A stretch of 57,296 nt of DNA from Clostridium_AQ sp900552125 (GCA_037892765.1 JBBKBW010000016.1); one strand, 5' to 3'. Positions 18,160 through 28,024 are shown, numbered from the stretch's first letter. Numbers and translations are program-made. Notes: generated by a model from the sequence alone, not told the origin.

Positions 18160-19251
18160 TTAATCAATGCGCAATTCTGTTTCTGGATCAAAGAAATGTA
18201 TTTTACTTAAATCCATGGTGAGGGATAAGGTTGAATGCGCACTAGGATTTAGTCGGCTTGCAACTTTTGCACGCATAGGCTGATTAAATAAAGTGCCATG
18301 CAAGATATACTCATGTCCTAATAATTCCGCAATATCTACATCAAAATCAAAACATGCACTTGGATACGTATCTGTCACAATACCTTCTCCATATAAATCT
18401 TCTGGACGAATGCCTAAAATAATCTGTTTCCCTTCATATGAAGATAGTTTAGACACAAACATATCAGGTAAATCTATTTTCATATTCTCTAATATAAATT
18501 GTTTATTCGAATATGTGCCTGTGATAAAGTTTGTGGCTGGAGCACCTAGAAATCCTGCGACAAACATATTTGCCGGATTATGATAAATTTCTCTAGGAGT
18601 TCCGATCTGCTGTACATAGCCATCTTTCATGACTACGATACGATCTGCCATTGTCATTGCCTCTGTCTGATCATGTGTAACATAAATTGTTGTTGCGCCA
18701 ATACGTTCATGCAGCTTGATAATTTCACTACGCATCTGAACACGAAGCTTAGCATCTAAATTAGATAGTGGTTCATCCATTAAGAATAGCTTCGCATTTC
18801 GAACAATCGCTCTACCTAATGCTACACGCTGTCTTTGTCCGCCTGATAAAGCTTTGGGTTTACGTTTTAAATACTGATCAATTTCTAGTATTTTTGCTGC
18901 ATCTCGTACTCGTTTATCAATTTCCTCTTTAGGAATTTTTTTTATTTTTAAGCCAAATGCCATATTATCATAAACACTCATGTGCGGATATAATGCATAA
19001 GACTGAAATACCATTGCGATATCTCGATTCTTTGGCTCTACATCATTCATACGTTTATCATCAATATAAAGAGTACCAGATGTAATATCTTCTAATCCTG
19101 CAATCATTCGTAGTGTTGTTGATTTCCCACAGCCAGATGGGCCTACAAAAACGATAAATTCTTTGTCTTTGATATCCAGGTTAAAATCAAATACAGCCTG
19201 AACATTATTATCATATATTTTGTTTATAGATTCTAAACGAACCGTTGCCAT
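18160..19251 (-). CDS. Sugar ABC transporter ATP-binding protein (MsmX/UgpC type)
   Basis: A 363-residue cytoplasmic ATPase that powers sugar import through the two permeases encoded in the same operon. Walker A (GPSGCGKST, about residue 37), signature LSGGQRQRVALGRA, Walker B (LFLMDEP), the D-loop and the switch histidine are intact. The C-terminal third forms the MalK-type TOBE/regulatory domain. The first in-frame ATG touches the GAGGT site, so ATG 19251, giving MATVRLES, is chosen. It is the last gene of the operon, 52 bases after lacI. Confidence 0.95.
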   Translation of the reverse strand: MATVRLESINKIYDNNVQAVFDFNLDIKDKEFIVFVGPSGCGKSTTLRMIAGLEDITSGTLYIDDKRMNDVEPKNRDIAMVFQSYALYPHMSVYDNMAFGLKIKKIPKEEIDKRVRDAAKILEIDQYLKRKPKALSGGQRQRVALGRAIVRNAKLFLMDEPLSNLDAKLRVQMRSEIIKLHERIGATTIYVTHDQTEAMTMADRIVVMKDGYVQQIGTPREIYHNPANMFVAGFLGAPATNFITGTYSNKQFILENMKIDLPDMFVSKLSSYEGKQIILGIRPEDLYGEGIVTDTYPSACFDFDVDIAELLGHEYILHGTLFNQPMRAKVASRLNPSAHSTLSLTMDLSKIHFFDPETELRID

Positions 19252-19303
19252 ACACATACCTCATTTCTTATTCATGTCCTAGCATAACCTATTAAACATG
19301 ATT

Positions 19304-20311
19304 TTATTTTTTCATAAATGTTACGGTAGCTCCATTTATAATTTGAAAAGGTACTACTTCATGTACTCCTTTTCGAGAAAAATTTATTCGTAATAGCAAG
19401 TCCTCTACCGCTTTACGTGCCATTTGTTCTGTATCCTGATGAATCGTAGACAATCTAGGGATGCAATACTGTCCTAATTCAATCCCATCAAATCCAATAA
19501 GTGAAATATCTTTAGGTACTTCATATCCTAAATCACAAAGGCTTCTTAATGCTCCTAAGGCAATGGTATCACCTAATGCGAATATTGCGGTGATTTCAGG
19601 GTGGCGCTTTAATAAATGAGAAGCTGCTGTATAACCGCCATCTAGTGAAAAGCGGCTTGGCTCATACATATCATCCTGAAATGTAATATTGCATTTTTTC
19701 ATTTGTGATACGGCCCCCAATAAACGATGCTTTGTGATTCGGCTTTCATGATTTCCCCCAATAATTCCTATATGTTTATGGTTCTGATCCACCAGATACT
19801 GAATAGCACTCGCTGCTGCTAATTCATTGTCTGTTGAAAATGAAGAAATTTGTGGGTTCCTTAAATCTTTTGCCGTATTCGTCAATAAGACACAAGGAAT
19901 ATCAATATTCGCAAATACAGTATCAAATTTCTCCAATCCCCCGCCAAGAAAAATAATTCCTTTTGGTTTCTTTTCTAGAAATAATGTATATGCTGCTTCT
20001 ACTTCATCTGCATTTTCATCTAAATAATGGATAGACACCTCTTGTCCTGATCCATCTAATATATGCTGTAGCTGTTCTACCAATTCCGCAAAGAACATAT
20101 TTGCATATCCTTTGACCAAGATTGCCACGATATTGCTGCTCTTTAATTTCATATTTTTCGCATTAGAATTTGGCTGATAATTTTCACGTTCAATTACTTC
20201 CTGAATTATTTTTCTTGCCTTTTGTGATACATCAGGATGATTATTAATGACTCGAGAAACTGTTCCAATACTATATCCGCTTAATTTTGCGATATCATGA
20301 ATTGTTGCCAT
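19304..20311 (-). CDS. LacI-family sugar-responsive repressor
   Basis: A 335-residue regulator with an N-terminal LacI helix-turn-helix (T-I-H-D-I-A-K-L-S-G-Y-S-I-G-T-V-S-R-V-I-N, residues 3-23), a hinge, and a periplasmic-binding-protein-like effector domain. It sits inside the transporter operon between the second permease and the ATPase gene. It very likely controls that operon through the palindrome at 23453-23478. The effector is presumably the imported sugar or a derivative, which cannot be named from sequence. AAGGATGG precedes the ATG. Confidence 0.93.
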   Translation of the reverse strand: MATIHDIAKLSGYSIGTVSRVINNHPDVSQKARKIIQEVIERENYQPNSNAKNMKLKSSNIVAILVKGYANMFFAELVEQLQHILDGSGQEVSIHYLDENADEVEAAYTLFLEKKPKGIIFLGGGLEKFDTVFANIDIPCVLLTNTAKDLRNPQISSFSTDNELAAASAIQYLVDQNHKHIGIIGGNHESRITKHRLLGAVSQMKKCNITFQDDMYEPSRFSLDGGYTAASHLLKRHPEITAIFALGDTIALGALRSLCDLGYEVPKDISLIGFDGIELGQYCIPRLSTIHQDTEQMARKAVEDLLLRINFSRKGVHEVVPFQIINGATVTFMKK

Positions 20312-20347
20312 TATAAATCCATCCTTTCCAATTACTTCTATCCTATT

Positions 20348-21181
20348 TTACCCTTTCACTGCTCCTGCCGCAACACCTTTAATGATATATTTTTGGCAGC
20401 TTAAATAGAAGATAATAACTGGAATTACCGCCAATATCAGCGATGCCATGATTGCACCCATATCGACACGTCCATAACTTCCTTTCATGTACTGTATCGC
20501 AATGGATAACGTTTTATATTTATTGATATCTAATACCAGATATGGCAATAAGAAGTCATTCCATATCCACATGGTTTCCAGTATACCTACCGATATATAT
20601 GTTGGTTTCATAATTGGCAGTACAACTTTAAAGAATGTTTGAAGCGGAGTGCATCCATCAATCAATGCTGCTTCTTCAATTTCTACAGGAATTGCCTTAA
20701 CAAATCCGCAGAACATGAAGACGGCTAAACCTGCCCCAAAGCCTAAATATATAAAAACGATTCCCCATGGTGTTACTAATCCAAGCATGTTCGCAATCTT
20801 ACTTAAAGTAAACATGACCATCTGGAAAGGCACGACCATAGAAAATACACATAGGACATAAATTGTCTTTGTTACCTTATTTTTAACACGCGTAATAAAC
20901 CATGCACACATACTTGTACATATTAAGATTACTGCTACACTAGCAACCGTAATAAACACTGTCCATAAAATAGCCTGCAATAAATCATAATGAGTAATAG
21001 CTTCCTGATAATTCTCTAAACCTACAAATGTTTTCTCATTTGGTAATGTAAATGGTGACTGGCTAATCCATGCTTTCTTTTTAAATGAATTAAACAGCAC
21101 GATTGCGATTGGCGCAATCCATAATATAGAGATCAGGGCCAGTGTTCCTGTACCAAACATTCCACGAATCTTATGTTTCAT
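20348..21181 (-). CDS. Sugar ABC transporter permease (MalG type)
   Basis: A 277-residue inner-membrane permease with about six helices. The cytoplasmic EAA loop (E-E-A-A-L-I-D-G-C-T-x-x-x-x-F-F-K-V-V-L-P, about residues 180-200) docks the ATPase. It ends in the KGVAAGAVKG tail typical of MalG-like permeases of the carbohydrate uptake transporter-1 family. It starts one base after the stop of the partner permease, indicating coupled translation. Confidence 0.95.
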   Translation of the reverse strand: MKHKIRGMFGTGTLALISILWIAPIAIVLFNSFKKKAWISQSPFTLPNEKTFVGLENYQEAITHYDLLQAILWTVFITVASVAVILICTSMCAWFITRVKNKVTKTIYVLCVFSMVVPFQMVMFTLSKIANMLGLVTPWGIVFIYLGFGAGLAVFMFCGFVKAIPVEIEEAALIDGCTPLQTFFKVVLPIMKPTYISVGILETMWIWNDFLLPYLVLDINKYKTLSIAIQYMKGSYGRVDMGAIMASLILAVIPVIIFYLSCQKYIIKGVAAGAVKG

Positions 21182-21182
21182 A

Positions 21183-22025
21183 TTACTGTTCTACCTCCCT
21201 GCTTCTAGTTACTTTAAGCTGTATCAATCCAATACTTACTACGATGAGAAAGAATAACACTGCTTTCGCTTGTCCAACTCCCTCAAAACCAGTACGCCCA
21301 TAAAATGTATTAAAGATATTTAACGCCATCATCTCACTCATTTTAGCTGGCTCTCCAGCTGTCAAAGCTAGGTTTTGGTCAAATAACTTAAATCCATTAG
21401 TGACAGAAAGGAAGGTACAGATGGTTATTGATGGCATCATCATTGGAATCGTGATGCGAAATAATCTTTGTATTCGATTAGCTCCATCAATCTGTGCTGC
21501 TTCTAATACATCTTCTGGTATGGATTGAAGTCCTGCTATATAAATTATCATCATATAACCAATCTGCTGCCAGGAGACTAATATGATCAAGCCCCAAAAA
21601 CCAAGCGTACTGTCTAGGTTAATAGCCATATTATATTGACTTAGTATTCCTGAAAATATCAACTGCCAGATGTATCCTAATACAATACCGCCAATCAGAT
21701 TTGGCATAAAGAATATTGTTCGAAATAGATTGGTTCCTCTTAATTTTTTTGTCAGTGCCAGTGCGAAGGCAAAAGCTATAACATTAATAATAATTAAAGA
21801 AACAACCGAAAACGCTGTCGTATACCAGAAAGAATGCTGGAATATTGTATCCTGAATTGCTTTCACATAGTTTCCTAATCCAATAAATGTCGCATCCGTT
21901 ACAGTTGTGAATTTACAAAATGATAAATAGATTCCCATCAAGAAAGGAAGCAGAAACCCTATCACAAATGCAGCGAGTGTAGGAAGTACAAAAATCGGCC
22001 AGAATTTTTTTATATTCTTTTCCAT
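21183..22025 (-). CDS. Sugar ABC transporter permease (MalF type)
   Basis: A 280-residue six-helix permease carrying the EAA loop (E-A-A-Q-I-D-G-A-N-R-I-Q-R-L-F-R-I-T-I-P). It pairs with the MalG-type subunit to form the import channel. The long upstream extension is rejected: GAGGAA lies 7 bases before ATG 22025, which gives the expected short M-E-K-N-I-K-K-F start. It follows the binding-protein gene by 70 bases, with no terminator. Confidence 0.95.
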   Translation of the reverse strand: MEKNIKKFWPIFVLPTLAAFVIGFLLPFLMGIYLSFCKFTTVTDATFIGLGNYVKAIQDTIFQHSFWYTTAFSVVSLIIINVIAFAFALALTKKLRGTNLFRTIFFMPNLIGGIVLGYIWQLIFSGILSQYNMAINLDSTLGFWGLIILVSWQQIGYMMIIYIAGLQSIPEDVLEAAQIDGANRIQRLFRITIPMMMPSITICTFLSVTNGFKLFDQNLALTAGEPAKMSEMMALNIFNTFYGRTGFEGVGQAKAVLFFLIVVSIGLIQLKVTRSREVEQ

Positions 22026-22095
22026 ATAATTCCTCTTTTCAATTACAGAAAACAGTGAATAAGCAATGGTATGCTTATTCACCGCTTATTGTTAC

Positions 22096-23418
22096 TTATT
22101 CTTTTGTAGCTGCTTTTTCCGTTGCCCATCCATCGACAAAGGCTTTCACAACTTTATCCCAATTTGCATCAGATTGATCAGATGCATAGGTTGTTAATGC
22201 ACTACCAACTCCATTTTTCCATTCTTCACTTGGCATAGTAGTAAAGTTCCAAGTTACTGGCTGCTTACCTTCTTTTTCATACTCAGAAGCAATATTAACT
22301 AATGGATTTACACTTTCTAGGTTTTTCTTAAATGGAATATTGAATCCCATACCTGCTAAGCCACTTTCCATAGCACCTTCACCACCACATAATGCATTTA
22401 ATCCTGTTTCACTTGTTACACACCAGTTCATAAAATCTAAAGTTGCCTGAATATCTTCTTCACTAGCTTTTGAATTCACACACCAGTAGTTTTCTGTACC
22501 AGTTGTAAGGCCTTGATTTTCTTCACCTTCAACACCGATATAAATAGGAAGCATATCTAGGTTTTCATCCCCAAGTTCTGCTACATCGTTGTATGCCCAA
22601 GTACCATTCTGATAGAATACCGCTTGTTCTGTCACAAAATCTGCTACAGCATCATCTGCTGTTTTAGTAGATAGCTGACTAGGATCTACAGTTTCATTGT
22701 TAATGTATAAATCCCAGATTGCACGATAATTATCTAAATAAGTCCCTTTAATAGCATCTGTATCATTGATTCCATCTGCTTTATATTCGTAATAAATCGG
22801 AAGATTTGCTAGATGTGTTTTGAATCTCCAATCACTAGATCCATCCATACCAGCACTTGTAAATGCACTGAATCCTAATTCATCTTTACGAGCTGTAATG
22901 TCTTCTGCTACTTTTTTCAAAGAATCATAGTTTGTGATATCTTCCATTTTATATCCAGCTTCAGATAATAATTTTGTATTCACAATAATTCCATAAGTTT
23001 CTGTTACATACCCGATACCTGACATTTTGTCGCCTTCCATTAATGCGAAGTCTTCACTTGTCAGCTGTTTAGCAATTTCACTGTCACTCAAATCATAACA
23101 ATAGTCTTTCCAGCTTGCTAGACCGACTGGTCCATTCACCTGGAATAAAGTAGGTGCTTCACTTTTAGCCATTTCAGACTTCAAAGTAGCTTCATATTGA
23201 CCGCTTGCTGCCGTTAATACTTTTACAGGAACACCAGTTTCTTCTGTATAAGCTTTTGCTAATTCCTGCCATTGAGCATCGGCTTCCGGTTTAAAGTTCA
23301 AATAATAAACAGAACCTTTCGCATCCCCAGTCGCATTAGAATCATCGCCTGATGAACACCCTGCTAACATTGTAAATGATAAAGCTACAGCTAAACTACC
23401 AGTTAGAAATTTCTTCAT
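22096..23418 (-). CDS. Sugar-binding lipoprotein of an ABC importer
   Basis: A 440-residue extracellular solute-binding protein anchored as a lipoprotein. A lysine-rich start and hydrophobic stretch end in the lipobox LAGC, with Cys21 as the lipidation site. The rest matches the family 1 carbohydrate-binding proteins (MalE/UgpB-like), with Trp and Asn/Asp-rich segments. AGGAGG (23425-23430) lies 6 bases before ATG 23418; two earlier in-frame ATGs overlap or precede it and are rejected. It is the first gene of the five-gene importer operon. The ligand cannot be told. Confidence 0.95.
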   Translation of the reverse strand: MKKFLTGSLAVALSFTMLAGCSSGDDSNATGDAKGSVYYLNFKPEADAQWQELAKAYTEETGVPVKVLTAASGQYEATLKSEMAKSEAPTLFQVNGPVGLASWKDYCYDLSDSEIAKQLTSEDFALMEGDKMSGIGYVTETYGIIVNTKLLSEAGYKMEDITNYDSLKKVAEDITARKDELGFSAFTSAGMDGSSDWRFKTHLANLPIYYEYKADGINDTDAIKGTYLDNYRAIWDLYINNETVDPSQLSTKTADDAVADFVTEQAVFYQNGTWAYNDVAELGDENLDMLPIYIGVEGEENQGLTTGTENYWCVNSKASEEDIQATLDFMNWCVTSETGLNALCGGEGAMESGLAGMGFNIPFKKNLESVNPLVNIASEYEKEGKQPVTWNFTTMPSEEWKNGVGSALTTYASDQSDANWDKVVKAFVDGWATEKAATKE

Positions 23419-23452
23419 ATTCATCCTCCTCAACAAATTTCAAACCCGATTT

Positions 23453-23478
23453 TGTAAACGTTTCCGTAACCGTTTACA
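23453..23478 (-). promoter_or_regulatory. LacI-type operator (possible cre) of the sugar operon
   Basis: The near-palindrome has outer arms TGTAAACG (23453-23460) and CGTTTACA (23471-23478), with a second GTAACC half in the middle. It starts about 12 bases downstream of the -10, so bound repressor would block elongation or initiation. One half also approximates the CcpA cre consensus. Confidence 0.75.
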
Positions 23479-23489
23479 ATCACATTACC

Positions 23490-23518
23490 ATCATACTATA
23501 AGCGGTTACATTCGTCAA
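23490..23518 (-). promoter_or_regulatory. Promoter of the sugar ABC operon
   Basis: On the minus strand TTGACG (23513-23518), 17-base spacer, TATGAT (23490-23495). An extra CGGTTACA half-site (plus strand, 23503-23510) lies in the spacer. The rest of the intergenic stretch (23519-23767) is AT-rich, with no gene or clear structure. Confidence 0.8.
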
Positions 23519-23767
23519 TCTAATTTTGATATTTTTCTTAAAAATGTGACATATTTGTGATTTTATGTCTATAAATGGCGTATTTCATAAAAAATCAATG
23601 CATTTTTTTATCCTTTCCTAAATCATTCGCTTATTTTATTTTATGCTGTTTATATATCCATAGAACCTTATTACTAAGAAACAATGCACAATTTTTTTAT
23701 CACTTTATTCTATTTATAAGCTAACTTCTATTTCCATATTTTTCTATACTTACTATACATAATTATA

Positions 23768-23795
23768 TTGATTATGTATATTTTATGTGTATAAT
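23768..23795 (+). promoter_or_regulatory. Promoter of the Y-family polymerase operon
   Basis: TTGATT (23768-23773), 16-base spacer, TATAAT (23790-23795), 25 bases before the start codon. I see no LexA/DinR box of the CGAAC-N4-GTTCG kind around it. Confidence 0.65.
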
Positions 23796-23820
23796 AAGAC
23801 TATGGAATGGAGGACTTATG

Positions 23821-25074
23821 ATGCAGAAAATTTATTTATGTATTGACCTAAAATCTTTCTATGCTTCTGTAGAATGTGCGGACAGAGGACTCGACCCTTT
23901 TACAGTCAACCTTGTAGTAGCTGATCCCACCAGAGGAAGTGGAGCCATTACCCTAGCCGCAACACCAGCTATTAAGCGATATGGGGTAAAAAGTCGTGGA
24001 CGCATTTTTGAAATACCAAAAGGAATTGAATATATTACTGCTATGCCTAGAATGACTTTATATATGGAATATTCCGCAAGAATATATCGTGTCTTTTTAA
24101 AATACATCTCATCAGAAGATATCCATGTCTACTCTATTGACGAATCCTTTTTGGATATAACTCCTTATCTGAGTTTATACAACATGCGTGCTAAACAATT
24201 AGCTAAAATGATCTTAGATGACATTTTAGAAGAAACCGGTATTACTGCCACTGTTGGCATAGGAACTAATTTATATTTGGCTAAAGTTGCTTTGGATATT
24301 ACCGCAAAACATACAAAGGATAATATGGGAGTTCTTACAGAAGATTTATATAAACAAACACTATGGCATCATCGTCCAATTACTGATTTTTGGATGATTG
24401 GCAAGGGAAATGCCCGACGGCTAGAAAAGCTTGGTATTTACGATATGTATGGAGTTGCCCACTTTCCACAGGAAAAACTATATAAAGTATTTGGTGTAAA
24501 TGCAGAGTATTTAATTGATCACGCCTGGGGAAAAGAACCAGTTGAAATCGCTGATATCAAGGCCTATCAGCCTTCCTGCAATTCAATTTCTAATTCACAG
24601 ATTTTATTTGAAGATTATAACTATCAGGATGCTTTTTTAGTGATGAAAGAAATGGTAGAAAGCAATGTATTATCTTTAACAGAAAAACATCTGGTAACCA
24701 ATCATATTTCTCTTTATATCGGTTATTCTAAAGATATCATCAAATCATCTAGAGGAAGCAGAAAAATAACAAATACAACAAACTCTTATCGCCTGCTTAT
24801 TGAAGAATTTATTAAATTATATAAAAAAATCACCAATCCAAATTATCCGATACGACAAATCGCAATCAGTTTTGGAAATGTGAAAGACGAAATTTATGAA
24901 CAATACGATTTATTTGCCGATGTCGAAGATATTGAAAAAGAAAAGCGAGTACAAGAAACACTTGTCAATATCCGTAATAAATACGGTAAAAACGCTGCAT
25001 TAAAAGGAATGAATTTCCAAGAAAAAGCTACCGCAAGAAAACGAAATAAATTAGTAGGTGGTCATAATGCCTAG
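23821..25074 (+). CDS. Y-family translesion DNA polymerase (UvrX/YqjW-like)
   Basis: A 417-residue error-prone DNA polymerase. The catalytic acidic residues are in ICIDLKSFYASVEC-type motif 1 (near residue 8) and SIDESFLDI motif 2 (near residue 104), both intact. Helix-hairpin-helix and little-finger regions follow. Overall it resembles the ImpB/MucB/SamB polymerases of Bacillota plasmids and prophages rather than DinB. GGAGG (23809-23813) is 7 bases before ATG 23821; ATG 23818 is an equally legal start adding one Met. The stop overlaps the start of the YolD gene by 8 bases. Confidence 0.93.
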   Translation: MQKIYLCIDLKSFYASVECADRGLDPFTVNLVVADPTRGSGAITLAATPAIKRYGVKSRGRIFEIPKGIEYITAMPRMTLYMEYSARIYRVFLKYISSEDIHVYSIDESFLDITPYLSLYNMRAKQLAKMILDDILEETGITATVGIGTNLYLAKVALDITAKHTKDNMGVLTEDLYKQTLWHHRPITDFWMIGKGNARRLEKLGIYDMYGVAHFPQEKLYKVFGVNAEYLIDHAWGKEPVEIADIKAYQPSCNSISNSQILFEDYNYQDAFLVMKEMVESNVLSLTEKHLVTNHISLYIGYSKDIIKSSRGSRKITNTTNSYRLLIEEFIKLYKKITNPNYPIRQIAISFGNVKDEIYEQYDLFADVEDIEKEKRVQETLVNIRNKYGKNAALKGMNFQEKATARKRNKLVGGHNA

Positions 25075-25381
25075 AACAAGAGCACAAAGAGCACAGATAT
25101 TTCAGTCCTTTGATGCATTAAAAGGATTTCGTGAATTATTAAAGGAACAGGAAAAAGTCATAGTACAAAGAAAAACACTATCAGAAGATGACTTAGAAGA
25201 ATTAGATCGAAAAGTACATCAAATCCAGATTGGCATGATCATTACAGTTATTTATTTCAGTAATGGACAATATATCCAATTAACAGGTAGAGTCTCAAAA
25301 CTTAATTTTGACACAAAAACGATTCAAATCGTAAAAACAAAGTTAAATATTAAAAGTATTGTCGATATAGAATTTGAATAA
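25067..25381 (+). CDS. YolD-like protein
   Basis: A 104-residue soluble protein: a basic start (M-P-R-T-R-A-Q-R-A), then a strand-rich core with G-x-x-x-x-V-x-x-x-x-F-D. This matches the YolD-like family, which is encoded next to Y-family polymerases in Bacillota and is thought to act with them. Its start lies inside the polymerase gene, and GGTGG is correctly placed before ATG 25067, so the two are translationally coupled. Confidence 0.85.
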   Translation: MPRTRAQRAQIFQSFDALKGFRELLKEQEKVIVQRKTLSEDDLEELDRKVHQIQIGMIITVIYFSNGQYIQLTGRVSKLNFDTKTIQIVKTKLNIKSIVDIEFE

Positions 25382-25461
25382 CTACTAAATATAGCTATAT
25401 TCGCATAGATATATTTATGCTAAAATAATACTTGTGTGAAAGAAAGGGTTATACGAGTATT

Positions 25462-26373
25462 ATGAAACATGTATTTATAGTAAGTTCACAGATAAAAGAA
25501 AGAAAACGCAGAAAATTTTATGATAATATTCATACTATTTATAAAAATCAGGAATATATAATCAAAGAGACAGCATATGCGGGTCATGCAAAGGATATTG
25601 CTAAAGAAATGACAGCTAACAATGAATATATTCGTTTATATGCCTGTGGCGGTGATGGAACATTGCATCAGATCATCAATGGTATTCAAGATTTTTCTAA
25701 AGTTGAGGTTGCTATTATTCCTTTAGGTACTGGAAACGATTTTATAAAATCATTTCTTCCACTGAATAAAAAAGATTTTATTAATTTATATAATTATCAG
25801 CACGATCATACAAATTCATGTAATCTATTAAAAGTAAATGAATATTATGCAATTAATACAGCTTCTATTGGATTAGATGTAAAGATTGCGAAAAATGTAG
25901 AACACTTCAAATTCTTTTCTTTCTTAGGAAGTTCTGTCCCTTATTATCTAGGATTACTTTATAGTATGATGCACTCATTAAGCTTTTCCTATAAAATCAA
26001 AATTAACAATCAGATAGTTCAAGATGATTTTGCTTTTATTGTATGTGGGAATGGTAAATATTATGGAGGTGGCTATTGTCCTGTCCCTGATGCAAAAGTC
26101 GATGATAATCGAATGGATATCTGTCTTATAAAGAAAGTTACACGAAGAAAAATCCTAACATTATCTCATAAATATAAAACAGGCAAGCATATAGAATATG
26201 AAGACTTAGTTTCTATCTATCAGGCAAATTCATTAGAAATCTTATCTCCATCAAAACAATTAACTCTTAATCTAGATGGTGAATTAGAAACAGTGGATTC
26301 ATTACATATTTGCTTAGCGGATAATAACGTAAAAATCGTATTACCTAAAAATTCAATAGACGAAAAAAAATGA
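25462..26373 (+). CDS. Diacylglycerol/lipid kinase family protein (BmrU/YegS-like)
   Basis: A 303-residue cytoplasmic lipid kinase. The nucleotide-binding GGDGTLHQIING (about residues 65-76) and PLGTGNDF motifs are both intact, as is the C-terminal L-D-G-E strand. Such enzymes phosphorylate diacylglycerol or related lipids and recycle them into phospholipid synthesis. The Shine-Dalgarno is weak and distant; ATG 25462 is chosen because the family begins a few residues before the first strand (H-V-F-I-V). It is 80 bases after yolD and may be transcribed separately. Confidence 0.9.
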   Translation: MKHVFIVSSQIKERKRRKFYDNIHTIYKNQEYIIKETAYAGHAKDIAKEMTANNEYIRLYACGGDGTLHQIINGIQDFSKVEVAIIPLGTGNDFIKSFLPLNKKDFINLYNYQHDHTNSCNLLKVNEYYAINTASIGLDVKIAKNVEHFKFFSFLGSSVPYYLGLLYSMMHSLSFSYKIKINNQIVQDDFAFIVCGNGKYYGGGYCPVPDAKVDDNRMDICLIKKVTRRKILTLSHKYKTGKHIEYEDLVSIYQANSLEILSPSKQLTLNLDGELETVDSLHICLADNNVKIVLPKNSIDEKK

Positions 26374-26395
26374 GCTTTTAAAAACTCATTTTTTC
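26362..26395. terminator. Two-way terminator between lipid kinase and antiporter
   Basis: AATGAG (26369-26374) and CTCATT (26385-26390), with extending T/A pairs, are flanked by an A-run and a T-run, serving both converging genes. Confidence 0.85.
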
Positions 26396-26401
26396 TTTAA
26401 A

Positions 26402-28024
26402 CTATATTCCGGATTTATTATCTTTATTCATTAAAGTCTTACGATTACATGCGACAATAAGATCTTCTTTAGCCAAAATAGTAGATCCATTAGGTATAAA
26501 GTAATTATCTTCTCGTTTAATTAAAACAATCAACAGATGTGATGCATCGATTTCAGAAATAGGTTTACCAATCCAATTTTTATGATTCGATAATGGTATT
26601 TCTTCTAACTCTATATCAATTCCCTGATGTGTACTTGTTAGAGCTACCATCAAATGATCTCGATATTGGATACAAGTATTTCCATCCGGTACAATCAATT
26701 CACCATTGCGCCATAAAAGAGCTACAATCATCTGAGAAGGTATCTGAATATCTTTTATATAAGAGCCAATCCAAGGATGATTAGGAATAATCGGCAAGTC
26801 AAGAAGATGTAATGGAGTATCTTTTAAATAGTCATTAAATGTTTTTGATGTATCATTAGTCTCATCAATAACCTGAAGCCATTTAGCAGCTTTAGGTAAT
26901 AACATTCCCTGTAAAGTAATTGACAACAATGAAACAATCATAACGATATGAAAGATATCGAAATCCGTCTGAGCAGTAGAAACAACTGCCGCAATCGCAA
27001 ACACAATTGACGCAGCACCACGTAAACCACACCACGATAAAAACAGTTTTTCTCGTATACTAAATGAAAATGGTATTAAGCATATAAATACCGCAATAGG
27101 ACGAGCAACAAATGTTAATATCAAGGCAATTATGATTCCACTTCCTGCAACAGATGGCAATTGAGACGGGAATGATAATAATCCTAACATGAAGAATAAA
27201 ATAATCTGCATCATGGATGATATTGAATCAAAAAAGTATATCAATTCATGTTTTTTAGACAATTTGGAATTTCCCAAAATGATTCCACATAAATAGACAC
27301 TTAGAAAACCATTTCCTCCAATATAAGAAGCAAAAGCATATGATAGTAAGGCACATGCTGCTAGTAAAATACTGTTCATTCCAATTTCTTTTATTTTAAA
27401 GTAACGAAGCAGTAAATAACTAATTCCTGCTATTATGATTCCACTAGCGATTCCAAAGACAATCTGCTGCAAAGATAGAACGAAGATAGAGGTTTCTTCT
27501 CCACTTATCAAAGATAGCGTAATCATTGTTAATAAGAAAGCAAAAGGATCATTACTTCCACTTTCCATTTCCAGGATTGGGGCAAGGCCATGTTTTAAAT
27601 TCAACTTTTTCATACGTAAAATACTGAAAACACTTGCTGCATCGGTTGATGCTAAAACAGACCCTATTAATAGTGACTCTAGCCAGGAAAAAGGTAATAA
27701 CAGATGACATCCAGCCGCAAGCACAAGTGCACTAATAACAATTCCAACAGTAGAAAAAATTGCTGAAGGTAGTATAAAAGGACGTGCAGCTTTAAGATTT
27801 AGACAAAATCCACCATAGAACATTATAAAAATTAAAGCGAAATAACTAATTTGTTCCGCAAATTCATAATCATCAAAATGAATTCGTATCAAACCATCAC
27901 TACCAAATACCATTCCTATCAATAAGAAAACGACTAAAGCAGGTAACCCTATTTTAGCTGAGATTTTTGAAAAACAAATACAAAGAATAACAATCAAAGC
28001 ACATAATAATAGCCATTCGTTCAT
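26402..28024 (-). CDS. Potassium/proton antiporter (CPA1, NhaP2/CvrA-like)
   Basis: A 540-residue protein. About twelve helices of the Na+/H+ exchanger type fill residues 1-380, with the STDAASVFSI and ESGSNDPFAFLLT segments that carry the acidic ion-binding residues. The cytoplasmic tail holds two TrkA-C/RCK_C-like modules (about 400-460 and 465-530), which in relatives sense nucleotide or K+. It should export K+ or Na+ in exchange for protons. It is a monocistronic gene transcribed towards the lipid kinase. Confidence 0.92.
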   Translation of the reverse strand: MNEWLLLCALIVILCICFSKISAKIGLPALVVFLLIGMVFGSDGLIRIHFDDYEFAEQISYFALIFIMFYGGFCLNLKAARPFILPSAIFSTVGIVISALVLAAGCHLLLPFSWLESLLIGSVLASTDAASVFSILRMKKLNLKHGLAPILEMESGSNDPFAFLLTMITLSLISGEETSIFVLSLQQIVFGIASGIIIAGISYLLLRYFKIKEIGMNSILLAACALLSYAFASYIGGNGFLSVYLCGIILGNSKLSKKHELIYFFDSISSMMQIILFFMLGLLSFPSQLPSVAGSGIIIALILTFVARPIAVFICLIPFSFSIREKLFLSWCGLRGAASIVFAIAAVVSTAQTDFDIFHIVMIVSLLSITLQGMLLPKAAKWLQVIDETNDTSKTFNDYLKDTPLHLLDLPIIPNHPWIGSYIKDIQIPSQMIVALLWRNGELIVPDGNTCIQYRDHLMVALTSTHQGIDIELEEIPLSNHKNWIGKPISEIDASHLLIVLIKREDNYFIPNGSTILAKEDLIVACNRKTLMNKDNKSGI

